Assembly (NCBI RefSeq): GCF_964355755.1
Contig: NC_092672.1
Coordinates: 14,876,501 to 14,940,500, forward strand
Source: Antedon mediterranea
Taxonomy: Eukaryota; Echinodermata; Crinoidea; Comatulida; Antedonidae
Length of the DNA stretch: 64,000 nt
Direction of reading: 5' to 3'
The stretch's first letter is position 1, and every line of letters starts with the position of its first letter. The translations under genes and the position numbers were made by a program. Of this stretch, positions 30,500 through 42,470 are shown piece after piece. Below the pieces are notes generated by a model that saw nothing but the letters and a program-made list of their open reading frames with translations, had not been told where the DNA came from and made no database searches.

Positions 30500-32330
30500 C
30501 TAAACAGCAATATATACTACACACAGGCAAAACGCCTACTAAAGCTCATTTACGAGAACTGGTCATGTTGATTTTAACCAACAACAATTTTATTTTTGGA
30601 AATGACTATTACCTTCAAATTCATGGCACAGCAATGGGCACGAAAATGGCGCCATCTTTTGCAAATTTATTTATAGGACAATTTGAGGCCAATTTTCTGT
30701 CCCTCCAACCTATCTTCATGATCGGGACCCATGGTGAAGATAATTTGGAATCTCTTCTTTCAATATTAATTCAGCCCACCCAACTATCAAATTTACAGCT
30801 ACCAAATCCACTCTAGTAGCGTTGACTTTTTGGACACTATAGTGACCATAGAAAATGGTACACTCAAAACTGACCTATTCCGTAAACCTGCGGATAAAAA
30901 TATATCGTACAGTCAAGCATTACGTATCAAACGTATCTGTTCTTCAGATTTAGATTTTCAGAATCGTACTGAAGAACTAACCGGACATCTCCGGAATAAA
31001 ATTACAAGAAGGAATACATCGAAACTGCTATAAAGAAAGCAAAAGATATTCCTCAATGTCAAACACTGACGTACAAACCACGTCAGTTAAAAATTCGACC
31101 TATCAACCTAGGTTGCCTCCATTACCGGCTATTATTAAGAAAAATTATGCCCATACTAGTCCACAGAACGTCTCAGGACTGTTTTCCCGGAACCACCCAT
31201 TATTGCATTTCGTAGACCTCCCAACCTTCGTGATATATTAGTCGGATCGAAATTTAAGAGTGAAATTAACTCTCATGACAGCCAAAATTTGGGCAGTCAC
31301 CTTTGCGGCAAATCTTGCAAAACTTGTTCATTGGTTGATTCTACTGAAAAATTTAAGAGTAACCAACCTGGCCGCATTTTTCGGATAAGACAATCAATTA
31401 ATTGTCTAACCACAAACGTCATTTATCTCATATACTGTAATATTTGTGGCAAACAGTACGTCGGAGAAACAAAAAACACTCTCCGTATGAGAATGACCAT
31501 AGAGATATTATAGTGAACTATAATATCTCTATGGAATGACACAACACAGATCAGCTATCAAAACATTAAAGCTTGATCAACCTGTAGCCGAACATTTTAA
31601 TTCAGCTGGTCACTTGATTGCAAATTTCAGAGATATTGCAATAGACCACGATGTCAAATGGAGCGACAAAACTCGCAAAGACAAACCACTGGAAAGTATG
31701 TAATATTTATTTCACATAAATGTGTACATATTATAACAATTCATTTAATAATGGTGAAATAGGCACTTTGCTAATAAGCAAGCTTTTACATGCAGAGCCC
31801 TTACATAAAAACAATGAAAAATAAAACAAAACAAAAAGTCAGAACTACAAAAAGGAGCAATTAATTTTAATAACAACTTAAAACCACAAAACCTTTTGGA
31901 CTTAACATTAGGAACATACTCCCAGATCGGTAAAATTATTCCATTGACTACCAAAATCTAAGTTTCAATATTAACCACCATTTAAGCTGTTTTATAGTTT
32001 CATTCCAAAACTGTTTATATCTCTACCAAGCTACCTTCTTTGTTTTCTACTCTTATTCAGACTCCATCCTGCCTCCTTTTGTTGTATTTCTTTTACTCCT
32101 GTCCACCCAGGCAGCACTTGCCAGCTCTTATACAATGACGTTATCCAAATTCCTTTGACTTGCACTGATGAAGGGCTAGTTTTGCCCGAAAGCTCTGCTT
32201 ACTTTTCTGACTGTTTTACTTATCGTGTTGATTTAGCTTTTCGGTTTTTTTTTTGTATCTGCATTGAGATCCAGCTACTAATACCCACAGCATTGTAATT
32301 TTTCAGTAATTTACCTTTGGATTTATATGT
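30500..32330 (+). mobile_element. Penelope-like element 2 (RT, GIY-YIG, 3' region)
   Basis: Frame 30565-30816 reads NNFIFGNDYYLQIHGTAMG, TKMAPSFANLFIG, the RT start. Then VDFLDTIVTIENGTLKTDLF, SYSQALRIKRICSSDLDF, and after frameshifts a Cys-rich block (LCGKSCKTCSL) and GIY-YIG nuclease YLIYCNICGKQYVGETKN (31289-31513). The nuclease C-terminus (VAEHFNSAGHLIANFRDI, VKWSDKTRKDK) is read from about 31540 to 31700, after a short inverted repeat (TATAATATCTCTATGG near 31497-31536) that breaks the frame. The YxDD region is lost. A 3' UTR block (32160-32330) is shared with 62.58-63.35 kb. Confidence 0.88.
32160..32205 (+). ncRNA. Degenerate hammerhead-like core, Penelope element 2
   Basis: CTGATGA (32165-32171), a GGGC...GCCC stem II and GAAAGC-TCT-GCT fit the hammerhead core and stem III, but I find no good stem I. 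The same core occurs on the minus strand near 63300-63350. Probably a decayed ribozyme. Confidence 0.35.
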
Positions 32331-32467
32331 ATATACACATATATATATATATATACATCATCTGTAAATTATAGAAACAGTGCTCATATTCGGTACATGA
32401 TCTCATTATCGCGTCGAGCATAGCTCATTGGCGAAAGTTCCGTATTTTTTAGTTGTATGAAAAAATG

Positions 32468-32537
32468 TCTCTGGCGGGATTCGAACCTGCAACCTCTTGC
32501 TTATAGGGCGAGTATCAAACCACTAGACCACAGATCC
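32468..32537 (-). tRNA. tRNA-like sequence, probably tRNA-derived repeat
   Basis: On the minus strand: GGATCTGTGGTCTAGTGG (A box), a loop with TAT at the anticodon position, and GGTTCGAATCCC (B box). The anticodon and acceptor stems have mismatches. It lies just after a Penelope-like element, and may be a pseudo-tRNA. Confidence 0.4.
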
Positions 32538-32809
32538 ATATATGGTATTTTCACAGATTTTCACCCACCAGATACATTTTCTCGCCCTTACAATCAGTAG
32601 AGACTTAACAAGTCAGAATAAATTCCAACTTTAATACGCATTTAAGAAGTGTGCCCCTGTTTCAAAAGTGTAGCTTCCAAATAAATTATTATATAATTTA
32701 TATCAACATTGCCAATATCAATAAAATAAGGATTGTTAAACACCTTGATAAATACCAAAAAAATGTATATGAATTTGGCCTAAAGTGAGACGTTTCGGCC
32801 TACAAATAA

Positions 32810-33487
32810 TAATGATAATTTAGGTATTTGTATAGCGCCAGTATCAACTAAACCAAAGTAAAAATCAAAGGCGCTTGTATTAGATGTTTAAAAGATGCGT
32901 TTTAAGTTCTTTAAAAAAAATAGCAATAGATTATTGATTCAGTAATATATCAAGACAGATAATTCCAAAGAGAAGCAGCAGAGAACATAAAAGACTATTG
33001 TCCATGCATAGGATTTGGTGTTTATTCTAGGAACAACCAGGAGGTTTTAATCAGCCGAACGAAGACAAGACAAGCAAGAGGGATGTATGAGGGAAGAAGA
33101 TTAGGGGCATTTATTAATGTAGCGGTAGTACGCTTTGACCGATACTTTCGAATGCGCTGCAAGCAATGTTACGTAGATGAAAGTTAGTAGTTTTCGTAAC
33201 ATTACTTTATGGTTGTTAAAGGATAATAATTCATCAAAATAAACCCCAAGATTGTTAACAAAAGGTGATGGCAAAATTGTACAGGAATTGAAAGAAATCG
33301 AATTTAGAACGTTGTGTTTGGTGGAAAAAATGATAAATTCGGTTTTAGTACTGGATAAGCAAGAGCATGTTGGATGATAGCCAGGATGATATTTTAGAGA
33401 GACAGCTTTCAAGTCGTTTAGTTATATCATGAGATTCAGAAGGATCAAAATCGATATATAGCTGTAAGTCATTAGCATATATAAGGA
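32810..33487 (-). mobile_element. LINE RT and 3' end, part cut by a hAT-like element
   Basis: Minus strand from 33487: LIYANDLQLYIDFDPSESHD (YADD changed to YAND), [22 protein letters not shown] and [14 protein letters not shown]. The 3' UTR ends with GGCGCTATACAAATACC and an ATT-rich tail near 32810, a typical L2/CR1-like end. The upstream RT part (GVPQGSILA) continues at 34541-34660, across the inserted element. Confidence 0.82.
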
Positions 33488-34540
33488 CAGGGGCGGACGC
33501 AGGGGTGTTGTTGACCCAGTTGTCCGGGCAGCACCCTAAATTTCATACTAAATGTTTTTTTCTGCCACTAATTAAAATTTAGATCCCATTTAATCATATT
33601 ATATAATTAACTATTAACGTTATAGAAGTCCAGGTTTAGAAATGACTATAGGCCTATGTAAATTAACAGACTGAAGCGTAAAATTAACCAGCAGTCAACA
33701 ATACCGTGCATAATTTACCGGGGGTCAGCGTTTTTGTTGTTTGTTGACTGTTTGGATTGCTTTTGTCTATATGTTCGTGGTAAATCCCGTCATATGGGTC
33801 GTTCAATTCTCCATTAATCATTGCATTTTGCCAGGGATTCTCCATCATTTAAGTATTTCCATAGTACCAAATATCTTCATTTCCCTACGTCCGTAATATT
33901 TGGGCGAATTTCCGTAATAATTACGACGGACGCTAAAAAAAAAAACAGTGTTTAATTGCATTTTTCTGAAAATTTTGGTCATATTTTCTTTTCTCGAGTG
34001 TGGTTGTACAAACAAAATAAAATGTAATAGTTAATTATATCTCAACAGTAGGTTATAATAGTAAATAACGATTATTTACCTGACGTTTCGCCCACAGTTG
34101 GCTTTCTCAAACTGTGGTTGTACAGTTTATAGTGGATAAATGAAAAAATGAATTTTGGATATTGGGGTTTTATTTAGCATTTATTTCAATATAATACAAT
34201 ATAACGTTTGCATGCTCAATATATTTATAGCAGCAGCTTCACATTTTGTTACAAAATTGTTTTAATTATTAATTGATAATAGGCCTAAATAATTTGTATT
34301 AATTGATTTTAATTGCTAGAAATTATTACATTACGGAAGTACCTTCGTCGGGCACCTCCTCTGACATTCGCATTGAACGCAAAAAATGTTATCCTATTGT
34401 TTGTCGCTTGTGTTTTACCGGCAGAAAAACCTGGCGTGATACGGGGGAGGGGGGTTGTAGGGTGCTGTGGCGCAAATACTCAGTATAGTATCTATACGGC
34501 CCTCTGAGGACTCTTGGACAACCCTTTTAAAATAGTCCTG
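33488..34540 (+). mobile_element. hAT-like non-autonomous element, copy 2
   Basis: Starts CAGGGGCGGACGCAGG and is homologous, in reverse orientation, to 6351-7062. It interrupts the RT of a LINE between palm motifs B and C. The right end is shortened (AGTCCTG), and no clear target duplication is left. It has no transposase. Confidence 0.75.
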
Positions 34541-34660
34541 TAAAATAATTTCAGTAGGCCTAAGAGGGGAAGATACAGAGAAAAAAGCAAGGATAGAACC
34601 CTGTGGAACTCCGTATTCTAAATTCTTGGGAGCAGATCTAGTCACCAAGTATCATAATCA
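34541..34660 (-). mobile_element. Upstream part of the LINE interrupted at 33488-34540
   Basis: The minus strand reads LEYGVPQGSILA followed by FSVSSPLRPTEIIL, RT palm motif B of the element continuing at 33487. Confidence 0.75.
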
Positions 34661-34752
34661 TTTCCAGACATTTCTATTTGAAATAAAATTTTGTTTTAAT
34701 ACCTTATTCATTTGTTTTATTATTGATTGAAAGAAAGAAAATAAATGTTTAC

Positions 34753-34791
34753 GTTGAATTGAATTGAATTGAATTGAATTGAATTGAATTG
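34753..34791. repeat. (GAATT)n simple repeat
   Basis: About eight head-to-tail GAATT units, immediately left of the palindromic element at 34793. Confidence 0.95.
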
Positions 34792-34792
34792 A

Positions 34793-35730
34793 AGGTTAGA
34801 ATTTAATTGCGACGTATAAAAAAGGGCCGAACGTAATAGAGAAAGAGCCGAATAAAAAAGCGCCGAATGATGAAAGAGCCGAAGGCAGCCATGGAACGCT
34901 ATCGCTGCCTCCGGCAGCAAACTTTAATTCTATTCGGCTCTTTCAGCATTCGGCTCTTTTTTATTCGGCCCATTTAGCATTACGTTCGGCTCTTTTTAAT
35001 TCGGCCCTTTTTTATTCGGCTCTTTCTGCATTACGTTCGGCTCTTTTTGATTTGGCCCTTTTTTATACAGCGCAATTAAATTCTAACCTTTTACATGAGG
35101 TCAAATGGAAGAAAATCAACGGCTGGAAATGAGTCTATGAAATGTTTACAAAACATATAGATGCAGCATGTAGAGTGTTTGGTTGGTTGAATTAAATGAA
35201 TTTGAAGGCTATTTCAATAGGAGTAATCATTTTATTGACATGATTAATGTGTTAGAGAACTTGCAATTGTCCCACCTTATTGACCATTTTGAGAGAGAAA
35301 TGGTTTGATTTATGGCCTAGGCTAGCTAGGCCTAGTGTCAGCCTAACATTTAATAATAATAATTTACCCTTTCTCTCTCAAAATTTGTTAAAAGATGAAT
35401 TAATTTTAGGTTATTCAACACATCTTTAATCGGTTGGCTACTCATGGTTGGCGCCATGACATCTACTCATTTCCAGTCGTTGATTTTCTTCCATTTGACC
35501 CCATGTCAAAGGTTACATTTTAATTGCGCGATATAAAAAAATGCCGATTTAAAAAGAGCCCAACGTAATGCAGAAAGAGCCGAATCAAAAAGGGTCGAAT
35601 CAAAAAGAGCCGAACGTAATGGTAAATGGGCCGAATAAAAAAGAGTCGAATGCTGAAAGAGCCGAACGTAATGGTAAATGGACCGAATAAAAAAGAGCCG
35701 GATGCTGAAAGAGCCGAACGTAATGTAATT
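34793..35730. repeat. Nested foldback element with GAGCCGAA motif arms
   Basis: 34793-35094 is a palindrome: both ends read AAGGTTAGAATTTAATTGCG (the right copy reversed), both arms are built from GAGCCGAA/GGGCCGAA words, and a GCTGCCTCCGGCAGC hairpin sits in the middle. A second inverted pair is 34935-35145 against 35465-35715, which adds TCAAATGGAAGAAAATCAAC to the same motif array. Arms are multi-copy motif arrays rather than simple terminal repeats. There are no coding frames. Confidence 0.8.
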
Positions 35731-35887
35731 AATTAATGTAATTAAATTTTTAAATGAAATGATATGTCTACTATATTGGTATATATTCTTGTTATTTGTT
35801 ATTTATGTGTTGGAGAGACACACCTTACCGGTGACAGCGTTTGTTTAATGCTTTTGTCTTTCCTCGGCCTCGTGTCTTGTTTTTCAT

Positions 35888-35904
35888 ATATATATATATA
35901 TATA
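35888..35904. repeat. Short (TA)n microsatellite
   Basis: A TA run downstream of Penelope-like element 3 on the minus strand. Confidence 0.85.
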
Positions 35905-35946
35905 AATAAATGAAAGACGCTAGTAAATTACCAACTGAACATTATT

Positions 35947-35990
35947 GCACTACAGGCTGTTTCATGAGTATGAACTCAATCTTCAGGTGC
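35947..35990 (-). ncRNA. Hammerhead-ribozyme-like motif, Penelope element 3
   Basis: Minus strand: GCAC, CTGAAGA (CUGANGA core), stem II TGAG/CTCA with loop, GAAACA, loop GCC, TGTA, GTGC. Stem I (GCAC/GTGC) and stem III (ACA/TGT) pair perfectly and the cleavage triplet would be GUA. The 10.1-11.1 position is U-U instead of the preferred G-C, so activity may be reduced. It lies about 150 bases after the element's stop codon. Confidence 0.6.
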
Positions 35991-36143
35991 TTGGCTCTGA
36001 ATGATAGTCACAAGTGAATACAAAAAGCTATAATGAAGTCTTAAGGCAAACTGTTTATGTGAACAATAGTATGCTAATTAGCAAGTACACCACATCTCTA
36101 TTTCCTGGACAGTCTATTGTTAACCAAATTCTTATTATCTAAA

Positions 36144-36806
36144 TTACTGATACTTTAGTAGAAACTTTCTCCTATGTCTACATGCACTGACTAATTCGTT
36201 CCTATGGTTAAGTGAGCTGGTTTCAGGCTTGCATATAATATAATACTTCTCTTGTAAGCATAGATTACACCGTTTGTTAACATTGGAATATGGTTTACAC
36301 TTCTTTATTATTCGCCATTTAATGTTATACTTTATGTTATCATCTTTTAGCTTCCAGATGTACTGGCTAAGCGTTGTGCTGTTTTTGTATTTAACATTAC
36401 GGAATGAACTATTGTGTGCGTTATATCTGCATTTAAATGTGTTTTCGGTTAGTCAGACATATGTTTCAACTTTATCATCATCATTTGTTGTTACTGTAGC
36501 CTGATAAACAACACCACTGGTTAGGCATTTCCCATCTAATGGGCATTCATTTCGACAGTTGCATTGCTTGATGTTATCACAGGGCATATCATTACGTAAT
36601 ACATTTTTGTTGTGGGCCGATATTACAGACCCTATATTAGGCATACAACTATAGCTGATTTTAATGGTGTTTCTATTAAATATTTTTCTTAGCTCATGGT
36701 TATGTGGAAAACATTCATCTACAGTCTTTAAGAACTCGTGCCCTATTTTGGTTTTCACGTTGGCACTGTAAGGCGGGTTGAACCAGATGATATTTCTTTT
36801 CCTTGT
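36144..36806 (-). mobile_element. Penelope-like element 3, C-terminal part with GIY-YIG
   Basis: Minus strand from 36806: RKRNIIWFNPPYSANVKTKI, FLKTVDECFPHNHELRKIF, IKISYSCMPNIGSVISAHN, Cys block (CDNIKQCNCRNECPLDGKC), then the GIY-YIG region VVYQATVTTNDDDKVETYV, one in-frame TGA (36450-36452), [17 protein letters not shown] and the end [13 protein letters not shown] with stop at 36144-36146. Only one stop breaks an otherwise open frame. The RT domain is absent. This is a different Penelope lineage from elements 1 and 2 by its Cys block. Confidence 0.85.
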
Positions 36807-36897
36807 CTTCTATATATATATATATATTTTTATGTTTTTTTTTTGTAATTATTATTTTATGTTTATTGCCGAAATGAATAAAATAAAATAAAAATAA

Positions 36898-37062
36898 AAT
36901 AATGGTAAATGGGCCAAATAGAAATGCGCCGAATGCTGAAAGAGCCGAACGTAATGGTAAATGGGCCGAATAGAAATGCGCCGAATGCTAAAAGAGCCGA
37001 ACGTATGGTAAAAGAGCCAAATAGAATTAAAGTTTGCTGCCGGAGGCAGCGATGGCGTTCCA
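36898..37062. repeat. Second GAGCCGAA array, opposite arm
   Basis: Repeats of GGGCCGAATAGAAATGCGCC and GAGCCGAACGTAATGG end in AAAGTTTGCTGCCGGAGGCAGC, the reverse complement of the core at 34880-34930. With 34890-35110 it forms an inverted pair about 2 kb apart, so Penelope element 3 and its flank may have inserted into one large foldback copy. Confidence 0.7.
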
Positions 37063-37210
37063 TACACTACTAGGCGAGCTATATCAGTATTTGGTTTTAT
37101 CAAAGAACTTACAACACACAAGAATCTCCTGTTCGTCCGAAGCGCGTAACAATTTCGAAAGGCATTGTGGGATAGAATAAAGCTATGGGTGGAGCCATTG
37201 TGAGCCATGG

Positions 37211-37461
37211 AGTAGGGCGCCCGCATCAAATTAGAAAGTCAAAATCATAGAGGGGATCTGCTAATGCTCTAGGGGGATAGAGTAATTGACTGAGGAGTAG
37301 GGCGCCCGCATCAAATTAGAAAGTCAAAATCATAGAGGGGATCTGCAAATGCTCTAGGGGGGATAGAGTAATTGACTGAGGAGTAGGGCGCCCGCATCAA
37401 ATTAGAAAGTCAAAATCATAGAGGGGTTCTGCTAATACTCTCTAGGGGGTAGAGTAATTGA
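37211..37461. repeat. 85-bp tandem repeat, three copies
   Basis: Units starting AGTAGGGCGCCCGCATCAAA at 37211, 37296 and 37382 are almost identical; the third ends in a variant (GGGGTTCTGC). Confidence 0.93.
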
Positions 37462-37500
37462 CTTCCTAGTTTGGAGGGGGCGCTGCTCCATGCTGTGAAA

Positions 37501-38323
37501 CAGAGCCATATATATAAAGAGTTACGACATTGAAAATTAGAAGCCATTTTTGTGTCAAAGAATTCGCACGCTGAGGGCGCGCGCGTCTCTTTTGTATAGC
37601 GTTTTCCTGTAGTTCCATGCATTATTTTTAGATTTTGTTGTCAATGAAATAACGCTTAGATTCCGTTTTTATTTTAGTAAATAAAGTTATTAATGGTATT
37701 AATTTGGTAACATATATATATATTGTGTCTATAATAACAAAAGAATAAATGCTAGGGCCTACATGCAAATCAGGATACATCAAAGCATGAACCAATACAA
37801 AAAACACACAAATTCACCCCTCTTTTTATACAGTATATGGCTCTCTATGTGTTTTTGACACAAGCTTTCAGAGACTCGTTCATCATTTCATTTGTAATAA
37901 TTTGCCTTTATTATTTTAATATTGTTCATACCCTATTCAATATATTAACAAATATATCCACGACACTTTATTATTTTATTTAGTCATCAAAGCATGCATT
38001 ATGAATTGAAAATATTACATAATTGTTATTAATAGGACGTAGTTATGGGATGTTTTGTTCCAAAATCAATCAATCGAACGTTATAATGTACTAGCGCACG
38101 CGCGCGCAATATTCTTTGGCGCAAGTACTTCTGTACGCTGTGCACATCGATATTTCATCGTAAAATGTGCAATTACATTTTTTTTAATACAAGAAAAAAT
38201 TGAAAGTATTTTGTTGCTCCTATACTTTACATGCATTAATGCAGACAAGTTTGACACATTTTGATCTGCATATCACGTGACTATAATCCAATGTCGTAAC
38301 TCTTTATATATATAATGGCTCTG
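37501..38323. mobile_element. hAT-like MITE with 8-bp target duplication
   Basis: Terminal inverted repeats of about 31-34 bp start CAGAGCCATATATAT on the left and end in the complement on the right (ATAATGGCTCTG). They are flanked by identical 8-bp CTGTGAAA at 37493-37500 and 38324-38331. CAG...CTG ends with an 8-bp duplication are diagnostic for hAT elements. Non-coding. Confidence 0.85.
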
Positions 38324-38649
38324 CTGTGAAATGCATGGCGTCGCCCAGTTTGACCTTTTAACCCTGTACTTCCGATACTGTGTTTTGAATGCAAATTGAA
38401 GAACAGGAGATTCTTGTGTTATAAGTTATTTGGTTTTATTAGGAGTCGACATAGGCCTATAATAGTGTGTGTGGAAGTGCAAAAAATAATGAATTCCTCA
38501 CTTTACAACTTAGAGTCAAAATTTAAAAGTATTTTTGCCAAGGTATGATTTAATGTTTTAGGTATTCTAGGCGCCCGTCTAGGCATATAGACTAATCATA
38601 TTAACCGTAAAACAGTGACGAATTCTTCAACCTGGCCTAGGCTAGGCGG

Positions 38650-41600
38650 TTTACATACAGCCGAAACGGCCGCCGACTGAAACGGCCGCCAATTAAAACA
38701 CAATTGAATGTATGAAACGCCGCGTGTGCCGTTTGTCATACAACATGTAATCAAAACGACGTATGGTTTAAAACAATAGACACGTTTCGCGCTCGCGAGG
38801 TCAACGTCAGTTTGACCTTTTAGTGGGTATACAATGGTAAACAAACACAGCGAGAGGTATGTTAAAGCATGGGACACGTATGTTCGCCGCAATGCAAATT
38901 ATAGGTAATTGCTGAGAAGGTAAAACTATAGAGGGCGTCGAAGCAACCAAGCGTGTAATTAGAAAATTTTCGCACGAAACTTTTTGGACGACGCGCGGTA
39001 ACTTGACGATCATTCATACATTTAAAAGACCTAAAATATGTACACAAACTGCTCTATGATATTAAGCATTTAGCTTTTTTCATTTTTGAAATTATATTCT
39101 TTAGAAATGTGAAGATTTTAAAAATATTGATACAATATTTAAAATACTATCAAACTTCAAACATATCAATGCAAATGACAACAATAACACAACAACGCTA
39201 CGAGAATTTCGGAAGTAAAACGAGTCGTTTAAAATGTTAAATTGTAATTAATCTGAAGTTTTCCCAGATATGCAGTGTGTCATATCATTTTATTTAGATA
39301 TCATTTAATTTAATTCCAATTAAAATTATTAGGAGGTAATTACTATATTAGAGCATCATTTAACTGAATTTCGGCTATTTTGACACATCAGAATAGACGT
39401 GCCTATGTTAAAGCATAGGCGCGTCGCGCGTGGCGCGTCTTAAGGCTATTTATAGAGGCTTGAATATACCTAATTTTGTAGGCTTTACATACTTTTATTT
39501 GTAATTTAAAGACATAAAGCTGTATGACTTTATGAAATTATGCCAGACGGGCATTGTATATATTGTTACTTTCTATTATTTTCATTTTTGCATTTATTTT
39601 AAATACAGTATATGAATACTGTGTAGTACAATACGAGGCCTAGGTATTTCATGATTATAATAAATTGACACAACAGGCCTTATATTTATTATTTATAATC
39701 ACATTTTTTTTTATTATAAAAACATTTTGGTAAAATTAAATTACAGTACAGTAGTATGTTTAAAAGTCATTATTTTAACTTTTATATTTATTAGGCCTAG
39801 TAGTTATTATTTCAGAATGGATAAATATACTAGCAAAACACAAGTACTGTATGTGATTCACACTATGTAGAACATAATTGTGATTAAAAAGACAGTAAAT
39901 GAGCATAATTTTCTATCAACAAGTCAAAGTTGTCTCAGATTCCAAATCCATTCCAAAGTAACCATCTGATCATCAATTTGATGTATGTATGAGGAGTATC
40001 TGGCAGCATAAAAACTAGTTGACGATCATATCCAGGCCGGTCATTTTTTTTATCATATTCACCAGGAAAAGTACTTCATCCAATAGTACTTATTGCATTT
40101 CTGTTAACTCTAGAAATATCCTTAAACAATAAAAGAATTGTTGTTTGTTACTCATTAGTTATAAATTTTCCATTGTATTTTAATTGTATGCAAACAAAAA
40201 GAATAGAATAAAATATGTGTTACCTCTAACTATAATGGAATAACCCAAACCTAATGTTGTATAACAAAATACAGATTATACTATTATCAAAGACGGGTAG
40301 GTCACTGTAATGATTTTAAGGAGCTAAAATCGTATTATTGTATAATTAATTAATAACAATATAAAAATACTAATATTAACGTTAAAATTATTGCGAAACA
40401 TTAGTTCTTTAAAATTTCTAAAGCTAGTGAAGAATCCAAGTATATTCAATAACGAAAAGTGTTAATCAGACAAAGAGAGGCCTAGCCTAGACTAGGCCTA
40501 CGTACATGTTTTTCCAAAATATTACACGTGGTAGCTAGCCTCAACTCGATATAAACTAATTTAAAATAAGATAATGTAATTCACATTACCTTAAATAGCA
40601 TTTAACCAACTTTAGTGTGTTTGGTTGATCACTAGCATATTCAAAACAACCGTATTTTAGGGGGAAAATAGTGATTTTTTATCACTTTCTCCACCTTTAT
40701 CTCGTCGCCCCATCAATTACCTCCATAATGCTTTCAAAATACATAACAAGGTCAATCTCTCATGAATATGTATGAGAATATCTGACCTCTCAAAAAACTT
40801 TTGAATTTTTTTTATAGATGTTTGAAAATTACATGATTTTTGGCGTAAAATTTGAGTGAAATTTGAGTGAAAGTTAACATAAATAATAGCTATACTGTGT
40901 TTTATATTTTTATTGTATTTTTAGATATATTGAATAATAAAGTTTAAAGGAAAATAAAATAACTTGTTTGAAGGTCATAACTTTATAGAAAGGTTATGTA
41001 AAATGCCAGGTCATTTGTTGATCAAAATGTAATCGACCGTTACGCGAAAATAAACAACTGCGCGTGTGGCTTTTAAACGGTGCGTGGTCGCACATGCGCA
41101 GAACCAATTTCATTCGGGAACGTACGTGGGGAGAACTGAGAGATGATCATCTTAAAAAGCAATCGTCAAAACTAGCCTTTTGATGGAATGGCATGGTAAG
41201 GATGTTATTTATTTTCTAAACTTATGTTTTATATTCACTGTAGAATTATTTGGGCATTTGGTTCGGAATCATCGACTTTATTTATGTATTGTCATTTTTG
41301 GTTTGACATATATAATTACGGTGCATTACATGTTAACTGTTGATTTTATTTACAAATGTTGCGTAAATATATTAATTATTATCTTTCATTCTTCTTCATG
41401 TTCCTATTGCATCTTCCATGTATTATGTGATGTTCTTCGGCGCTTAAACAGACACCCAAGCCTCCTAGGCCTAGTAGACCAAGTACCGCATCATCAGGCA
41501 ACGCCACCGGGCGGGCACATCGTGGACGTACCTTTCCTTGAAAAATTTCCAAGATTTTGCGCCACTATACTTCGGAGCCGACGCAAACCACTCAGCAAGT

Positions 41601-42025
41601 GTTTGAAAATTAATTACAGGAATATTATTCAGTGATTTTGTGTAGTTAAATTCACGATTTATCCAACATATACAACATTTATGATGCACCTTGTAACAAA
41701 AGCACTCGGCAGTCGCCATTTCGCTATGCTTCAACACGCAATATAGCTGTGTTCGGTTTGTTTACAAATCTATACCCACTATTTCTGATTGGTCGCGAGC
41801 GCGAAACGTGTCTATTGTTTTACTTTTTTTCAGATTGAAATGAATTTAGACAATATTAAATTATATAAGATATAGGCCCTAGGCGCTATTACTGCAGTTT
41901 CGCACCACACCTCACCTAAACTTTCCTTTTTCACACTCACAACATAATATTATGTAACATGTTTAAATACGATTTGACTACTTACGAAGTAAAGGCCGTT
42001 TCAGTCGGCGGCCGTTTCGGTCACA
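38650..42025. mobile_element. 3.4-kb inverted-repeat DNA element with GAAACGGCCGCC motifs
   Basis: Outer ends carry repeated GAAACGGCCG(CC) words (38660-38692 and, reversed, 41994-42018). Further in, AAACAATAGACACGTTTCGC and GTGGGTAT...GTAAACAAAC at 38768-38840 match the reverse strand at 41745-41822. The interior is AT-rich and I recognise no transposase; the frames at 41180-41737 overlap on opposite strands and look spurious. Confidence 0.65.
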
Positions 42026-42470
42026 CGCCGGCTAGGCTATTCTCTAAGGCCTAGGCCTCTAATAGTAGCCTCCTGAGTCCTAGGGCCTAACTAGCCTAGG
42101 CTAGGCTAGGCTTAAGTATTATTATTATTACTAATATAGGCCGGCCTGGGTCAGGCTGTTGTACGTTGTGACTCTCCTGTCATCAGTGTAGTGTGGTGGG
42201 GGAACGAACGGGTGCTAGAACCCATACCCAAACGGCGCTAATGAAATGCAGTTTCGTACCGAATTCGATCCAACTCGGCCCTAAACCATCTCGGCCAAAG
42301 TCAAGTCGACCCCACGTCAAGTCGGCCCCAAGTCAAGTCGGCCCCACGTCAACTCGGCTCAAGTCAACTCGGCCTCAAGTCAACTGGGCCTCACGTCAAC
42401 TCGGCCAAAAACTAATCCGTCAACTCGGCCTCTAAAAACTATGGAACGCAAAAAGTGCTAATATAGTAAC

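Larger units (their letters stand above)
37075..38445. mobile_element. Inverted-repeat element holding a tandem array and a hAT MITE
   Basis: TTTGGTTTTATCAAAGAA...AAGAATCTCCTGTTC (37092-37132) is matched in reverse at 38394-38440. Between them lie the 85-bp array and the 823-bp hAT-like insertion. No coding frame. Confidence 0.6.

Noticed and set aside
41180-41737. Overlapping open frames of 151 and 88 codons on opposite strands
   Set aside because: Both lie inside an inverted-repeat transposon and match no family; hydrophobic, AT-driven composition explains them.
42193-42435. 80-codon frame rich in Pro, Ser and Arg
   Set aside because: It is the translation of the GGCCGAGTTGAC motif array in a foldback arm.
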